From contig LR134135.1 of assembly GCA_900635465.1 (NCBI GenBank), positions 2,790,001-2,854,000 of the forward strand: a DNA stretch of 64,000 nucleotides. The letters run 5' to 3'. The position numbers and the translations under genes were made by a program. A model generated the notes under the pieces. It worked only from the letters and a program-made list of their open reading frames with translations, was not told the DNA's origin and made no database searches. How positions within the stretch are numbered: position 1 is the stretch's first letter; each line of letters begins with the position of its first letter. Shown one piece after another: positions 22,101-30,297 of this stretch. This stretch comes from Lelliottia amnigena (GTDB lineage Bacteria; Pseudomonadota; Gammaproteobacteria; Enterobacterales; Enterobacteriaceae).

Positions 22101-22883
22101 ATGACTAAACCTTCAGTTCTCATTACAGGCGCATCCACGGGTATTGGTGCTGTTTACGCAGAACGGTTCGCCCGCCGGGGACACGATCTTGTTCTGGTCG
22201 CCCGCGACAAAGCAAAGTTAGACCTACTGGCTGAACATCTGCGACAGGAAAGGGGTATCGCTGTTGATGTTCTGCCTGCTGATCTCACGCAAGCGGCAGA
22301 CTTAGCGACTGTCGAAGCGCGTCTGCGCGACGATTCGCGGATTGGTATTCTTATCAATAACGCAGGTGTCGCGCAGTCCGGCGGTTTTGCAGAGCAGACG
22401 CCTGATTCGATAGAACGCCTAATCGCACTTAACGTCACCGCCCTCACAAGGCTTGCCAGTGCCGTGACGCCGCGATGGGTAAAAGCCGGTGAAGGTTCGA
22501 TCGTCAACATCAGTTCCATCGTCGGGCTCGCCCCGGAATTTGCCATGACGGTTTACGGCGCAACGAAAGCCTTTGTGCTTTTCCTGTCTCAGGGAATGGA
22601 TGTAGAGCTGTCATCTAAAGGCATTTATATCCAGGCGGTGCTCCCTGCCGGTACTTACACAGAAATTTGGGACCGCGCGGGTATCGACATCAGTAACTCA
22701 CCAAAATTCATGGAAGTGGGTGAGTTAGTGGATGCCGCACTGATTGGCTTTGATCGCCGTGAACGGGTCACCATCCCGCCTTTACACAATGCGGCACGCT
22801 GGGACACGCTCGATGCTTCGCGTCAGGCTCTGCTTTCAGACGTCAAACAAGATGAAGCCGCAGAGCGATATAAAGCCCTGTAG
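22101..22883 (+). CDS. Short-chain dehydrogenase/reductase (first of two)
   Basis: 260 residues. Rossmann NAD(P) motif TGASTGIG at residues 9-16, NNAG at 86-89, and the catalytic Ser138/139, Tyr152 and Lys156 (VYGATK). Classical SDR; the substrate is unknown. It lies 75 bp after the ene-reductase on the same strand, so it is probably co-transcribed. Confidence 0.88.
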   Translation: MTKPSVLITGASTGIGAVYAERFARRGHDLVLVARDKAKLDLLAEHLRQERGIAVDVLPADLTQAADLATVEARLRDDSRIGILINNAGVAQSGGFAEQTPDSIERLIALNVTALTRLASAVTPRWVKAGEGSIVNISSIVGLAPEFAMTVYGATKAFVLFLSQGMDVELSSKGIYIQAVLPAGTYTEIWDRAGIDISNSPKFMEVGELVDAALIGFDRRERVTIPPLHNAARWDTLDASRQALLSDVKQDEAAERYKAL

Positions 22884-22998
22884 CTAAAGAGATGCCTTCT
22901 GCAGAACGATCTTTGGTTGTTCTGCAGAACATCAATCCCTTACAGCGCGTCATCTCATCTCCAATGAGAAACCCCAAACAATTTATGTAGGTTTTAGC

Positions 22999-23817
22999 AT
23001 GACAAAAAAACGTGTAGCGCTGGTTACGGGCGCGTCCTCCGGTATTGGCAGAGCGTCTGCCATTCAACTTTTAGCCGCGGGTTATACGGTATACGGCACA
23101 AGTCGGCGTGGTGCGCTGGCGGGAACGCATCCGTTTCCGTTATTGACGCTCGATGTGACGGACGACGATTCTGTCCAGGCGGCCATTGATGAGCTGCTGC
23201 GCCTGGAGGGACGGATCGATATTCTGGTGAATAATGCGGGTTTCGGCGTCGCTCCGGCGGCGGCTGAAGAAAGTTCTGTCGAGCAGGCCAGAGACATTTT
23301 TGACACCAATTTTCTGGGCATCGTCAGGTTAACGCGAGCAGTTATCCCTCAGATGCGCCGTCAGGGCAGCGGGCGCATCATTAACATCGGTTCGATACTC
23401 GGGATTGTGCCGATGCCGTATGTGGCACTTTATACTGCCAGTAAGCATGCGGTCGAAGGATACACAGGCGCTCTGGACCATGAACTGCGCACGCAAGGCA
23501 TTAGGGTATCTGTTATCGAACCTGCCTTTATAAGAACGCAGTTTGAAGCTCATAATATAGAACCGGATGCAAAGCTTGAAGAATATGACCTTCTCCGGGC
23601 TAAGCTCACGAAAGTGCTCAGTAAGGCGATGGCCGAAGCGGAAAGTCCGGAAGTGGTGGCAGAAGTCGTGGTTAAAGCTGCCGAGGCTTTACGACCAAAA
23701 GTACGTTACACGGCGGGAACGCTGGCCGGTAAATTGAATTTTCTTCGCAGATTCGCGCCAGCAAAAATCCTCGATAACGTCGTGCGAAATAGCCTTCAGC
23801 TTGATGCGAAAGAATAA
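22999..23817 (+). CDS. Short-chain dehydrogenase/reductase (second of two)
   Basis: 272 residues. TGASSGIG at residues 10-17, NNAG at 78-81, catalytic Ser132, Tyr145 and Lys149 (YTASK). It has a longer C-terminal end with a positively charged LNFLRRFAPAKIL segment, as in SDRs acting on lipophilic ketones. It is 115 bp from the previous SDR and 2 bp from the membrane-protein gene. Substrate unknown. Confidence 0.88.
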   Translation: MTKKRVALVTGASSGIGRASAIQLLAAGYTVYGTSRRGALAGTHPFPLLTLDVTDDDSVQAAIDELLRLEGRIDILVNNAGFGVAPAAAEESSVEQARDIFDTNFLGIVRLTRAVIPQMRRQGSGRIINIGSILGIVPMPYVALYTASKHAVEGYTGALDHELRTQGIRVSVIEPAFIRTQFEAHNIEPDAKLEEYDLLRAKLTKVLSKAMAEAESPEVVAEVVVKAAEALRPKVRYTAGTLAGKLNFLRRFAPAKILDNVVRNSLQLDAKE

Positions 23818-23819
23818 AA

Positions 23820-24215
23820 ATGAAATTTTCCCGACTGGCCATTCTGGCATCTGTGCTGTTTTTCATACTGGCTACGGTATGGATGTTTTTCCCGGCACAG
23901 TTCCTCACGCTGTGGGGAATTCAAACCACATCCGGTACTGATGTACTTAGCCGACGTTCTGCCGCTTTCTTTGCAGGAACAGGAGTAATGTGTGTTTTAG
24001 CGAGGAATGCTGAGCCTTCTCCTGCCCGATATGCGCTGGCCGCCGGTATTAGCACGATATCTTTCGTGTTAGCCCTGTCGGGATTCGTCGAATGGCGCGA
24101 AGGACATGTTAACAGGCAAATTCTTTTTGCCGTGTTTATCGAGCTGTTACTGGGAGCCGCTTTTTTATTCAGCAATATGGGCATCCGCAAAACCGACAGG
24201 ATTAACAACAGATGA
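23820..24215 (+). CDS. Small four-helix membrane protein of unknown function
   Basis: 131 residues with four hydrophobic segments (about 5-25, 45-62, 68-88, 99-119), the size and layout of small integral membrane proteins. It starts 2 bp after the preceding SDR stop and overlaps the following gene by 4 bp, so it is firmly part of the operon. I recognise no named family. Confidence 0.7.
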   Translation: MKFSRLAILASVLFFILATVWMFFPAQFLTLWGIQTTSGTDVLSRRSAAFFAGTGVMCVLARNAEPSPARYALAAGISTISFVLALSGFVEWREGHVNRQILFAVFIELLLGAAFLFSNMGIRKTDRINNR

Positions 24216-25231
24216 GAACCAGAACGATGAAAGCCTTTACGTTTAAACGCTATGGTAAATCCCCTGAGCTGGGATTTGATGACAGAGATTATCCTTCGAT
24301 TGGTGCTGACGAAATTCTGGTTAAGGTTCACGCTGTTGGTCTGAATCCCATTGACAACATGATCCCCACTGGCATGTTCAAACCGGTTTTGCATTTTACG
24401 CTCCCCGCAACACTGGGCAGCGACCTGGCCGGGGTGGTCATTGAAACAGGAAGCCGGGTCACGCGGTTCAAGCCAGGCGACGAAGTCTTCGCCAGTATTT
24501 TCGACACGGGAAGAGGATCGCTTGCCGAATTTGCCGTTGTGCCTGAAAGGCTCGCGGCCATTAAACCTGCCAATCTGGATTTTGTGCAGGCAGCGTCACT
24601 GCCCATGGTGAGCCTTACCTCCTGGCAGGCGTTCACAGAGCGCACGCGTCTGCAGCCCGGTCAGAAGGTTTTCATCCCGGCAGGTTCCGGCGGCATTGGC
24701 AGCTTTGCCATCCAGCTGGCGAAGCACCTTGGCGCCAAAGTGGGAACGACAACGAGTTCAGCCAATATCGAGTGGGTGAGTCGTCTTGGCGCAGATGAAG
24801 TGGTTGATTATAAAAAACAGGAATTTGAAAACGTGCTGAGTGGCTACGATTGTGTTCTGGGCACGGTCAGAGGGGATACGATTGAAAAGTCGACTCAAAT
24901 TCTTAATCCTGGCGGAAAGATCATTTCTCTCATTGGGCCGTTAGATGCGGCTTTTGCACGGGATCGACATTTAAATATCGTCCTGCGTTTTGTATTTAGC
25001 CTGATGAGCCGTAAAATTATGCGTCTCTCCAAGAAGCGAAACCTAAGCTATTCATTTCTCTTCGTTCGGCCTGATGGCGCGCAACTCACTCAAATCAGTA
25101 AGCTCATCGAAGCGGAACAGATCGTCCCGGTGATCGACAAGGTGTTCCCGTTTACAGCAACAAAGGATGCGCTTGACTATCTTGCTGGAGGTCATGCGAA
25201 GGGCAAAGTTGTCGTTAAGATACACGAGTGA
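24212..25231 (+). CDS. Zinc-independent MDR-family NAD(P)H quinone oxidoreductase-like protein
   Basis: 339 residues. A GroES-like N-terminal domain carries the VGLNPIDNM segment and the Rossmann domain has PAGSGGIGSFAIQLAK. It lacks the structural-zinc cysteines of alcohol dehydrogenases, placing it with quinone oxidoreductase-type enzymes that reduce quinones or enones with NADPH. The ATG at 24212 overlaps the previous stop; an in-frame ATG at 24227 (MKAFTFK) is an equally plausible start. Last gene of the operon. Confidence 0.88.
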   Translation: MRTRTMKAFTFKRYGKSPELGFDDRDYPSIGADEILVKVHAVGLNPIDNMIPTGMFKPVLHFTLPATLGSDLAGVVIETGSRVTRFKPGDEVFASIFDTGRGSLAEFAVVPERLAAIKPANLDFVQAASLPMVSLTSWQAFTERTRLQPGQKVFIPAGSGGIGSFAIQLAKHLGAKVGTTTSSANIEWVSRLGADEVVDYKKQEFENVLSGYDCVLGTVRGDTIEKSTQILNPGGKIISLIGPLDAAFARDRHLNIVLRFVFSLMSRKIMRLSKKRNLSYSFLFVRPDGAQLTQISKLIEAEQIVPVIDKVFPFTATKDALDYLAGGHAKGKVVVKIHE

Positions 25232-25299
25232 CGACAGCGGCGGTTTGCTTCTGCCTGTGACAGGAGGCAATCGCCAACATCATTTGCCCCGGGGAAGCG

Positions 25300-25473
25300 G
25301 TGCGCCATTCCCGCTTCCCACGCACAGAAGTCCCCCTGACTCGCCTGGCTCTCTACGCGCTGTGCCAGAAACAGCCGTACCCGTTTGAAGATGGATTATT
25401 TATCCCATGCGGCACGCAAGCGAAAGCACAGCGCGTGCTGTGCTTAGGGGAGAATGCTTGCCTGAATGATTAG
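25300..25473 (+). pseudogene. Unexplained open frame, possibly a remnant
   Basis: A frame open from a TGA at 25258 to a TAG at 25473, with a possible GTG start at 25300 behind GGGGAAGC. It would give ~57 residues containing RFPRTEVPLTRLALYALCQ, which looks protein-like (regular charge and Leu spacing), but there is no strong start and I recognise no family. It ends within the last codons of the convergent DJ-1 gene. Otherwise the 240-bp gap holds nothing I can name. Confidence 0.25.
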
Positions 25474-26147
25474 CGAAGCTGGGCGACTAAGGCTTTGGCC
25501 GCGTCTTCAGAGCTGGCGGGATTCTGTCCGGTGACAAGCTTACCGTCTTCAACAACAAACGGTGCCCAGTTCGGGCCTTTCTGGTAGTGCGCACCCATCG
25601 CGATAAACTCGTCTTCAATCAGAAAAGGCACAACATCTGTCAGTTCAACATCGGCCTCTTCACCGTTGGTAAAACCGGTCACCTGACGACCTTTAACCAG
25701 CGGCTCGCCAGAGGCGGCTTTCACGTGGCGCAACACGCCCGGGGCGTGGCAGACGAAACCCGTCGGTTTGCCGGCACGGATAAAGGCTTCAATCAGGGCG
25801 ATAGAGGTCTTCGACTCCGCCAAATCCCACAGCGGGCCGTGGCCGCCAGGATAGAAGACGGTATCAAAATCTGCCTCGCGCACGCTGTCGAGCTTCAGGG
25901 TGTTAGCGAGTTCGCGCTGCGCGTCCGGGTCGGCTTTGAAGCGATCCGTCATCTCGGTCTGAAAATCGGCTAAATCGCTTTTCGGATCCAGCGGCGGCTG
26001 GCCGCCCGCCGGAGACGCCAGCACCACTTCGGCACCCGCGTCTTTAAAGACGTAGTACGGGGCAGCAAACTCCTCCAGCCAGAAACCGGTTTTTTTACCG
26101 GTATTACCCAGTTCACTGTGCGAGGTCAGAACCATTAATACTTTCAT
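25470..26147 (-). CDS. DJ-1/PfpI family class I glutamine amidotransferase-like protein
   Basis: 225 residues. The nucleophile elbow FVCHAPG puts Cys133 next to His134, and YPGGHGPLWDL at 99-109 gives the oxyanion-hole loop; an early Glu25 or Glu26 matches the acidic partner. Architecture is like the Hsp31/YhbO-type glyoxalase III or deglycase proteins acting on methylglyoxal damage. It fits the small-electrophile theme of the neighbours, which is an inference. Confidence 0.88.
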   Translation of the reverse strand: MKVLMVLTSHSELGNTGKKTGFWLEEFAAPYYVFKDAGAEVVLASPAGGQPPLDPKSDLADFQTEMTDRFKADPDAQRELANTLKLDSVREADFDTVFYPGGHGPLWDLAESKTSIALIEAFIRAGKPTGFVCHAPGVLRHVKAASGEPLVKGRQVTGFTNGEEADVELTDVVPFLIEDEFIAMGAHYQKGPNWAPFVVEDGKLVTGQNPASSEDAAKALVAQLR

Positions 26148-26189
26148 TGCTCTCTCCTGATGATTTTGTTGGACAAGTGTGTCGGGTTA

Positions 26190-26485
26190 AGCGTGATAAA
26201 AATGCGATAATGTCGGCGATTTTTTCCTGATAGCGCGCGCAAGCGCAGGCTAGACGCGCCGTCTTCGTTCTGTACCACCACCGGTTTCCGATGTCGGAAA
26301 ACAGGGATCCCGCGGTATTCCCCCATACCGGATGCGCCGACGCTACCAAATGGCAGGCTGTCGATGGCCGCGTGAGTCATCACACCGTTAATCATCGCTG
26401 CACCCGATGTGATGTTTGCTATAAAGGTAGCCTGGCTAACCTTATCGTTCCCGAAATAGTCTTCCGCCAGGGATGTAAATGCATT
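26190..26485 (-). pseudogene. C-terminal fragment of an aldehyde dehydrogenase
   Basis: The minus strand encodes YFGNDK, then ITSGAAMINGVMTH, SLPFGSVGASGMGEYRG and RHRKPVVVQ, all diagnostic of the C-terminus of coniferyl-type aldehyde dehydrogenases. The catalytic Cys and NAD-binding parts are missing, and no start precedes it. It is a remnant lying between the DJ-1 gene and a GNAT gene. Confidence 0.75.
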
Positions 26486-26505
26486 AAACCATGGAGAACT
26501 GAGTT

Positions 26506-26958
26506 ATGGATATCACTGTCAGCCCTGCACAACCTACACATTTTCCTGCACTGCGCGCCATTGAGTTAGCGGCTTTTGAAACGCTGCGTGACGCAGGCGC
26601 GGTGACGGGTGAGCCTGTCGCAAACAGTCTCCAGGAATTGAGTGATTTCAGCCGCGACGGTCTGCTGTTTGCGGCCTTTACACCTGATTTGACCCCCGTT
26701 GGATTTGTCGCAGGAAAAATCGTCAATTTATGGCTGCACATTGCTGAAATTGATGTGCATCCCCACTGGCAGCGCCGCGGAATCGGGAGATTGTTGATGC
26801 AGACAGTGCTCTCCAGCGGGCAACAACGCGGTTTGGCTGGCGCGACACTGACAACGGATAATATGGCCGCCTTCAATGCCAAATTTTACGCCACGCTGGG
26901 TTTTGAGCCTGTGGGAGGACCACGCGTGTCCGCCGCATCTGAGAATCGAGAAAGCTGA
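26506..26958 (+). CDS. GNAT family N-acetyltransferase
   Basis: 150 residues. The acetyl-CoA binding motif A reads DVHPHWQRRGIGRLLM (about residues 83-98), followed by ATLTTDNMAAFNAKFYATLGF, given here in pieces as motif B, both characteristic. Substrate unknown. It stands alone, with the ATG about 20 bp past the aldehyde dehydrogenase fragment on the other strand. Confidence 0.88.
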   Translation: MDITVSPAQPTHFPALRAIELAAFETLRDAGAVTGEPVANSLQELSDFSRDGLLFAAFTPDLTPVGFVAGKIVNLWLHIAEIDVHPHWQRRGIGRLLMQTVLSSGQQRGLAGATLTTDNMAAFNAKFYATLGFEPVGGPRVSAASENRES

Positions 26959-27115
26959 GGACGTAAAACATGAGCTTAATCCAGCGCGACGCGTAGCAAT
27001 GCGTTTGAATTTTTAACGACCCAGGTTTCTCTTTACTACGGATAGAGACGACACGGACGCGGTGGCCGTCAGGAACACGTGCGATAAACGCTTTGTCAAA
27101 GAACGTCTCTTTGGG
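26959..27115. other. Gap with an unidentified open minus-strand segment
   Basis: On the minus strand one frame stays open across most of this gap and would encode KAFIARVPDGHRVRVVSIRS, which looks protein-like, but it has no start and I cannot name it. It could be a fragment of a lost gene. Confidence 0.2.
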
Positions 27116-27529
27116 TCACAGCACTTCAACCACCTCAAACTCTTCGGCAATCAGCTCCATATCCTCAGAAAAATAGCCTTCCCGAGTAAAAAATCGCTGA
27201 TGTTCTTTCCGCCAGTACGCCAGGCTTAAATCGCCCTCACCTTCCTTTCGGGCATACTCAGCAGTCACATCGCAAAAACGCACCAGTTGCATCGAAACCA
27301 GTCTGATAACGCATACCGGTTCATCCTCACCGTTAAGGATGATGTTGTAACTCCCCATCCTGGGTGCGAATTCTTCTCGCTGGTAAGAGGCCAAAGAGCC
27401 GCATGAGGCTGTTTTTAGGCCTCTTATAATAAGATCGGCAAGCGCGTTAGCCAGCTCTGGACTATCACCCATTTGCCAGGCATTGGCGCCTGGATACTTC
27501 ATTTTTACGTCGTCGACGGTACGCATCAC
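27116..27529 (-). CDS. ASCH-domain protein
   Basis: 137 residues. The ASCH-like features are the N-terminal DSPELANALADLIIRGLKTAS segment (in pieces: the GLKTAS turn with Lys and Thr), an IRLVSMQLVRFCDVT strand-helix, and the ending EFEVVEVL. ASCH domains have a PUA-like fold thought to bind RNA; some members are N4-acetylcytidine amidohydrolases (about 103 residues) and others, like this size class, are uncharacterised. Function not assignable. Confidence 0.8.
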   Translation of the reverse strand: MMRTVDDVKMKYPGANAWQMGDSPELANALADLIIRGLKTASCGSLASYQREEFAPRMGSYNIILNGEDEPVCVIRLVSMQLVRFCDVTAEYARKEGEGDLSLAYWRKEHQRFFTREGYFSEDMELIAEEFEVVEVL

Positions 27530-27711
27530 ATTCCTTTATTCGTCAGGTGCTAAAAAGAAATCTTATAGATATTGGGCTAGTTTTTACAGTTTCTCACGCG
27601 TGAGAGGGGTATATTTCCCGTTTATCGCATGCCAGAGGAGTCCGTTGCAATTCTCATTAAAGTACTATCAAATGATAAGTTCATGAGAACGAGATAATTG
27701 AGGGAGAAATA

Positions 27712-28077
27712 ATGGAAAATCTCAACGTGTTATACTCATCCGTTATCAAAAGTTCTTATGGCCTGTCGATGGGAGCAATGTGGCAACACGTTCGCATCGA
27801 TTGCACCGCCTATTCCGACGATCGCTTATTCAGAAAAAAAGATCTTCTTTGATATTTTGACTCAATTATTAGAAAGAAAGTCATTAAGCTTGCAAAGAAC
27901 GGTATATTTTTGACAGGTACGCTCTCAGAGCAGCTTGCGCTATTACACCATTCCTGGCCATCTTATTCATCGGAAGACGAGGATGATGACCTTGATGAGT
28001 TTGGGCTGTGGTTTTTAGTAAAAGCACCGGCCGGGATTGTTTGGTTGACGTCTGATGGGCAAGAAATATGGACGTAA
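27712..28077 (+). pseudogene. DUF596-like protein interrupted by an in-frame TGA
   Basis: A strong AGGGAG ribosome site precedes an ATG at 27712. The frame reads MENLNVLYSS and SYGLSMGAMWQHV, hits TGA at 27850-27852, and continues in the same frame through IRKKVIKLAKNGIFLTGT and LWFLVKAPAGIVWLTSDG to TAA at 28077. GLSM, KLAKNG, and WF...GIVW...WT are the conserved points I associate with DUF596, in which the position of the TGA is plausibly Trp (TGG to TGA). The whole would be 121 residues. Family function is unknown. Confidence 0.6.
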
Positions 28078-28204
28078 CGAAATGCCTTAAGTCAGAATTT
28101 TTCTCGACGTTCAAATACAGTATTCCATTATAAATGCTTCATTATAAATATGTCGTCGCAGATATAATATTATCAATTGAATAAATTATAGATATTACAT
28201 CCGG

Positions 28205-28242
28205 AAGAAAATCCCAGAGTGTTAATACCGTTTCTCTGGGAT
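28205..28242 (-). terminator. Terminator downstream of the lipoprotein gene
   Basis: Perfect 9-bp stem ATCCCAGAG (28211-28219) and CTCTGGGAT (28234-28242); on the minus strand it is followed by TTTTCTT. It serves the lipoprotein gene at 28259-28912. The other ~290 bp of gaps around the DUF596-like pseudogene (27530-27711, 28078-28204) are AT-rich and show no further gene. Confidence 0.75.
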
Positions 28243-28258
28243 ACATTCCGCGACAGCC

Positions 28259-28912
28259 TTACATTTTTGGACAGCCCGTGACGTGCGGATAATTACGGCA
28301 CACTAAATTGAGCTTATTTTTCGGTTCGAAACCTTTATCCAACACACATTGCTGAACATACGCGGCTTTACGTAGCGTCGGTACGTAAGACACCGAGCCG
28401 AGAGGTTGCGGATAACCGCATTGATACATCACCGCCAGTGCTTGTTTGTCGTTTTCAATTTCATGAGAATAATGCAGCGAAGCCCCTGCTTTGCGCCAGG
28501 AAACCAGGGAAGACTGACTTACGCCAAATTCGGGCTTGATGGGATGGAAACCACGGTCTGCGACAAAAGGCAGTGCGTCTAGCTGCCTCTGGCTCAAGGG
28601 ATATCCTTGATCTCGGCTGATACAGGCTGGCGTATCACGATAAACACGAATGCTGCAAATTTTGAATCCGTCTTTACGGGTAAAGCCCTGATTCTCCATA
28701 CACTGATAATACAGGACAGATTCATTATCCGTTTTGGGAATGTCCGGGCCAGGAATTTGCTCGCCGCATTGACGCATCGCGTCGCGCACGCCGTCGATAT
28801 CCGTATCCGGGCGCTGCCACTGTGTGAGATCCGGTGGCGGTGGACACCCTGTCAGCAGGAATACCGACGTCATCAGCAGAGATAAAGTCATCGCAGTCGA
28901 TTTTCGGAACAT
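28259..28912 (-). CDS. Putative lipoprotein with Cys-containing repeats
   Basis: 217 residues with a lipoprotein signal (about 1-21) ending in the lipobox LLTGC, then a Pro-rich CPPPPD stretch. The mature part contains recurring units with a Cys and a Gly-Phe/Tyr pair (YYQCMENQGF, VMYQCGYP, YVQQCVLDKGF), about 70-90 residues apart, suggesting two related domains with disulfides. I recognise no named family. It is monocistronic by its neighbours. Confidence 0.75.
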   Translation of the reverse strand: MFRKSTAMTLSLLMTSVFLLTGCPPPPDLTQWQRPDTDIDGVRDAMRQCGEQIPGPDIPKTDNESVLYYQCMENQGFTRKDGFKICSIRVYRDTPACISRDQGYPLSQRQLDALPFVADRGFHPIKPEFGVSQSSLVSWRKAGASLHYSHEIENDKQALAVMYQCGYPQPLGSVSYVPTLRKAAYVQQCVLDKGFEPKNKLNLVCRNYPHVTGCPKM

Positions 28913-29087
28913 TAAAATCCCTTATTTATTATTGACTCAGGCAGTACGCATAGTGCCCGTCTTACGCCTGTGCGACAACCTCATTCATGCGGTGATCCAA
29001 ATTGAGAAACTGAACGTTTTACTTCCGTCAATGATCGAGCGCGCAGCGCTGCCGGCGTTATCCCCCGGCGCTGCGCATGCGTTGAGA

Positions 29088-29516
29088 TCACGCGTTGCGA
29101 ATGGCTTCCAGCCCGACACGTTGCCCGAAAGAGAGCTCCAGCGTATTGCCGTCTGGATCAGCAAAAAAGACAAAATAGCCAACCGGCTCGCCATAGTCCT
29201 GAGGCGCTTTTCGTAAGCACCCTTCTTCACGCGCCATCAGGGTTTTACGATCAATTTCTTCGCGGGTCGCGCAGGCTACGCCAAGGTGACCAAACTGACC
29301 CAAAGGGGTATCGGTGACGTTGTCCGCCTGGACAAGGACCAGCGCAAACGGGCGCGTATGATCGCTTAACCACGCCACTTTACGCGCATCCGGAACGCCG
29401 GGCTCACGCGAATGGACAACCTCCATACCGGCATAGCGCTGATAGAAAGCAACGCTCTTATCTAAATCTCTGACGACAAACGCAACGTGCGTGAAACCAA
29501 CATCAATATCTTTCAT
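29088..29516 (-). CDS. VOC-superfamily (glyoxalase fold) protein
   Basis: 142 residues. FTHVAFVVRDLDKSVAFYQR at the start and FFADPDGNTLELSFG at the end mark both beta-alpha-beta-beta-beta modules with putative His and Glu metal ligands, and HLGVAC in the middle adds a His. Similar to lactoylglutathione-lyase-like proteins; the true substrate is not known. Second VOC gene in the window. Confidence 0.82.
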   Translation of the reverse strand: MKDIDVGFTHVAFVVRDLDKSVAFYQRYAGMEVVHSREPGVPDARKVAWLSDHTRPFALVLVQADNVTDTPLGQFGHLGVACATREEIDRKTLMAREEGCLRKAPQDYGEPVGYFVFFADPDGNTLELSFGQRVGLEAIRNA

Positions 29517-29758
29517 ATGCAGAATATGTCCCAGGTTGAGTTCAGAACGTGCATCTTAAAAGCTCAAGTTAACTTTAGGTCAAGGCCGTATCGTGATTTG
29601 CTTAACCGGTGTAACCTGTCTCCCTGAGATCGTGTAGACAGCTGCTGTCGTCTGAATTAATTGTGGCGATGGCGTTACCTGCCCCATAAATTCTGAGCGG
29701 TGAAAGCAGCCATATTATCCTTTATTCTGATGGCCCTCGGGATGGTGAAGGAAATACC

Positions 29759-30169
29759 GTGAGCAAAAGCGGCAGTCGATATTTACAAAAACAAAAAGCG
29801 CAGAAGAAAAATCGCTGGAGGCAAAACCCGTTAATCCTGTTTATCCGGAGCCTGGATTTTTTGGGCAAGCTGGCATTGGGTGCTCTGCTTCTTGGCATCG
29901 CGATCTTCAATATTTATCACTACGCCGGTTTCACGCCGTTGCTTTTCATCGCCGCCCTCTCAATTGTTTTCTTTCCGTTTGCAAAAAGAGGAACCGACGA
30001 CGTTATCCGGCCTCGCGTTTCCGAAAGAGTATTTGAAATGATTGACGACAGAGGGTTTAGGGGGCTGGGCCCCCTCTATCTGTTCACGGTGCTTGCGCTC
30101 GCCATTCCCCTGGGATTGATCTATATGGCTTATCACTACTGGCAGTACCGCAAAGCCGGACGAGAATAA
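29759..30169 (+). CDS. Membrane protein of unknown function
   Basis: 136 residues from a GTG at 29759, supported by GAAGGAAA upstream. A very basic N-terminus (KKNRWRQN) is followed by hydrophobic segments at about 37-53, 57-72 and 104-124. No recognisable domain. It ends 128 bp before trhP on the same strand. Confidence 0.6.
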   Translation: MSKSGSRYLQKQKAQKKNRWRQNPLILFIRSLDFLGKLALGALLLGIAIFNIYHYAGFTPLLFIAALSIVFFPFAKRGTDDVIRPRVSERVFEMIDDRGFRGLGPLYLFTVLALAIPLGLIYMAYHYWQYRKAGRE

Positions 30170-30297
30170 ATGCGGCGGGGCAAAGGGTTTACCTCCCTCC
30201 CCCGCAGCGCTACAATGCCCGCCCTTAAAGTACGGGATCTCCCCACCGCTGCACCTGGTGCAGGCGGATCTGACCTGTCATCAGAACGAGAACAAAC

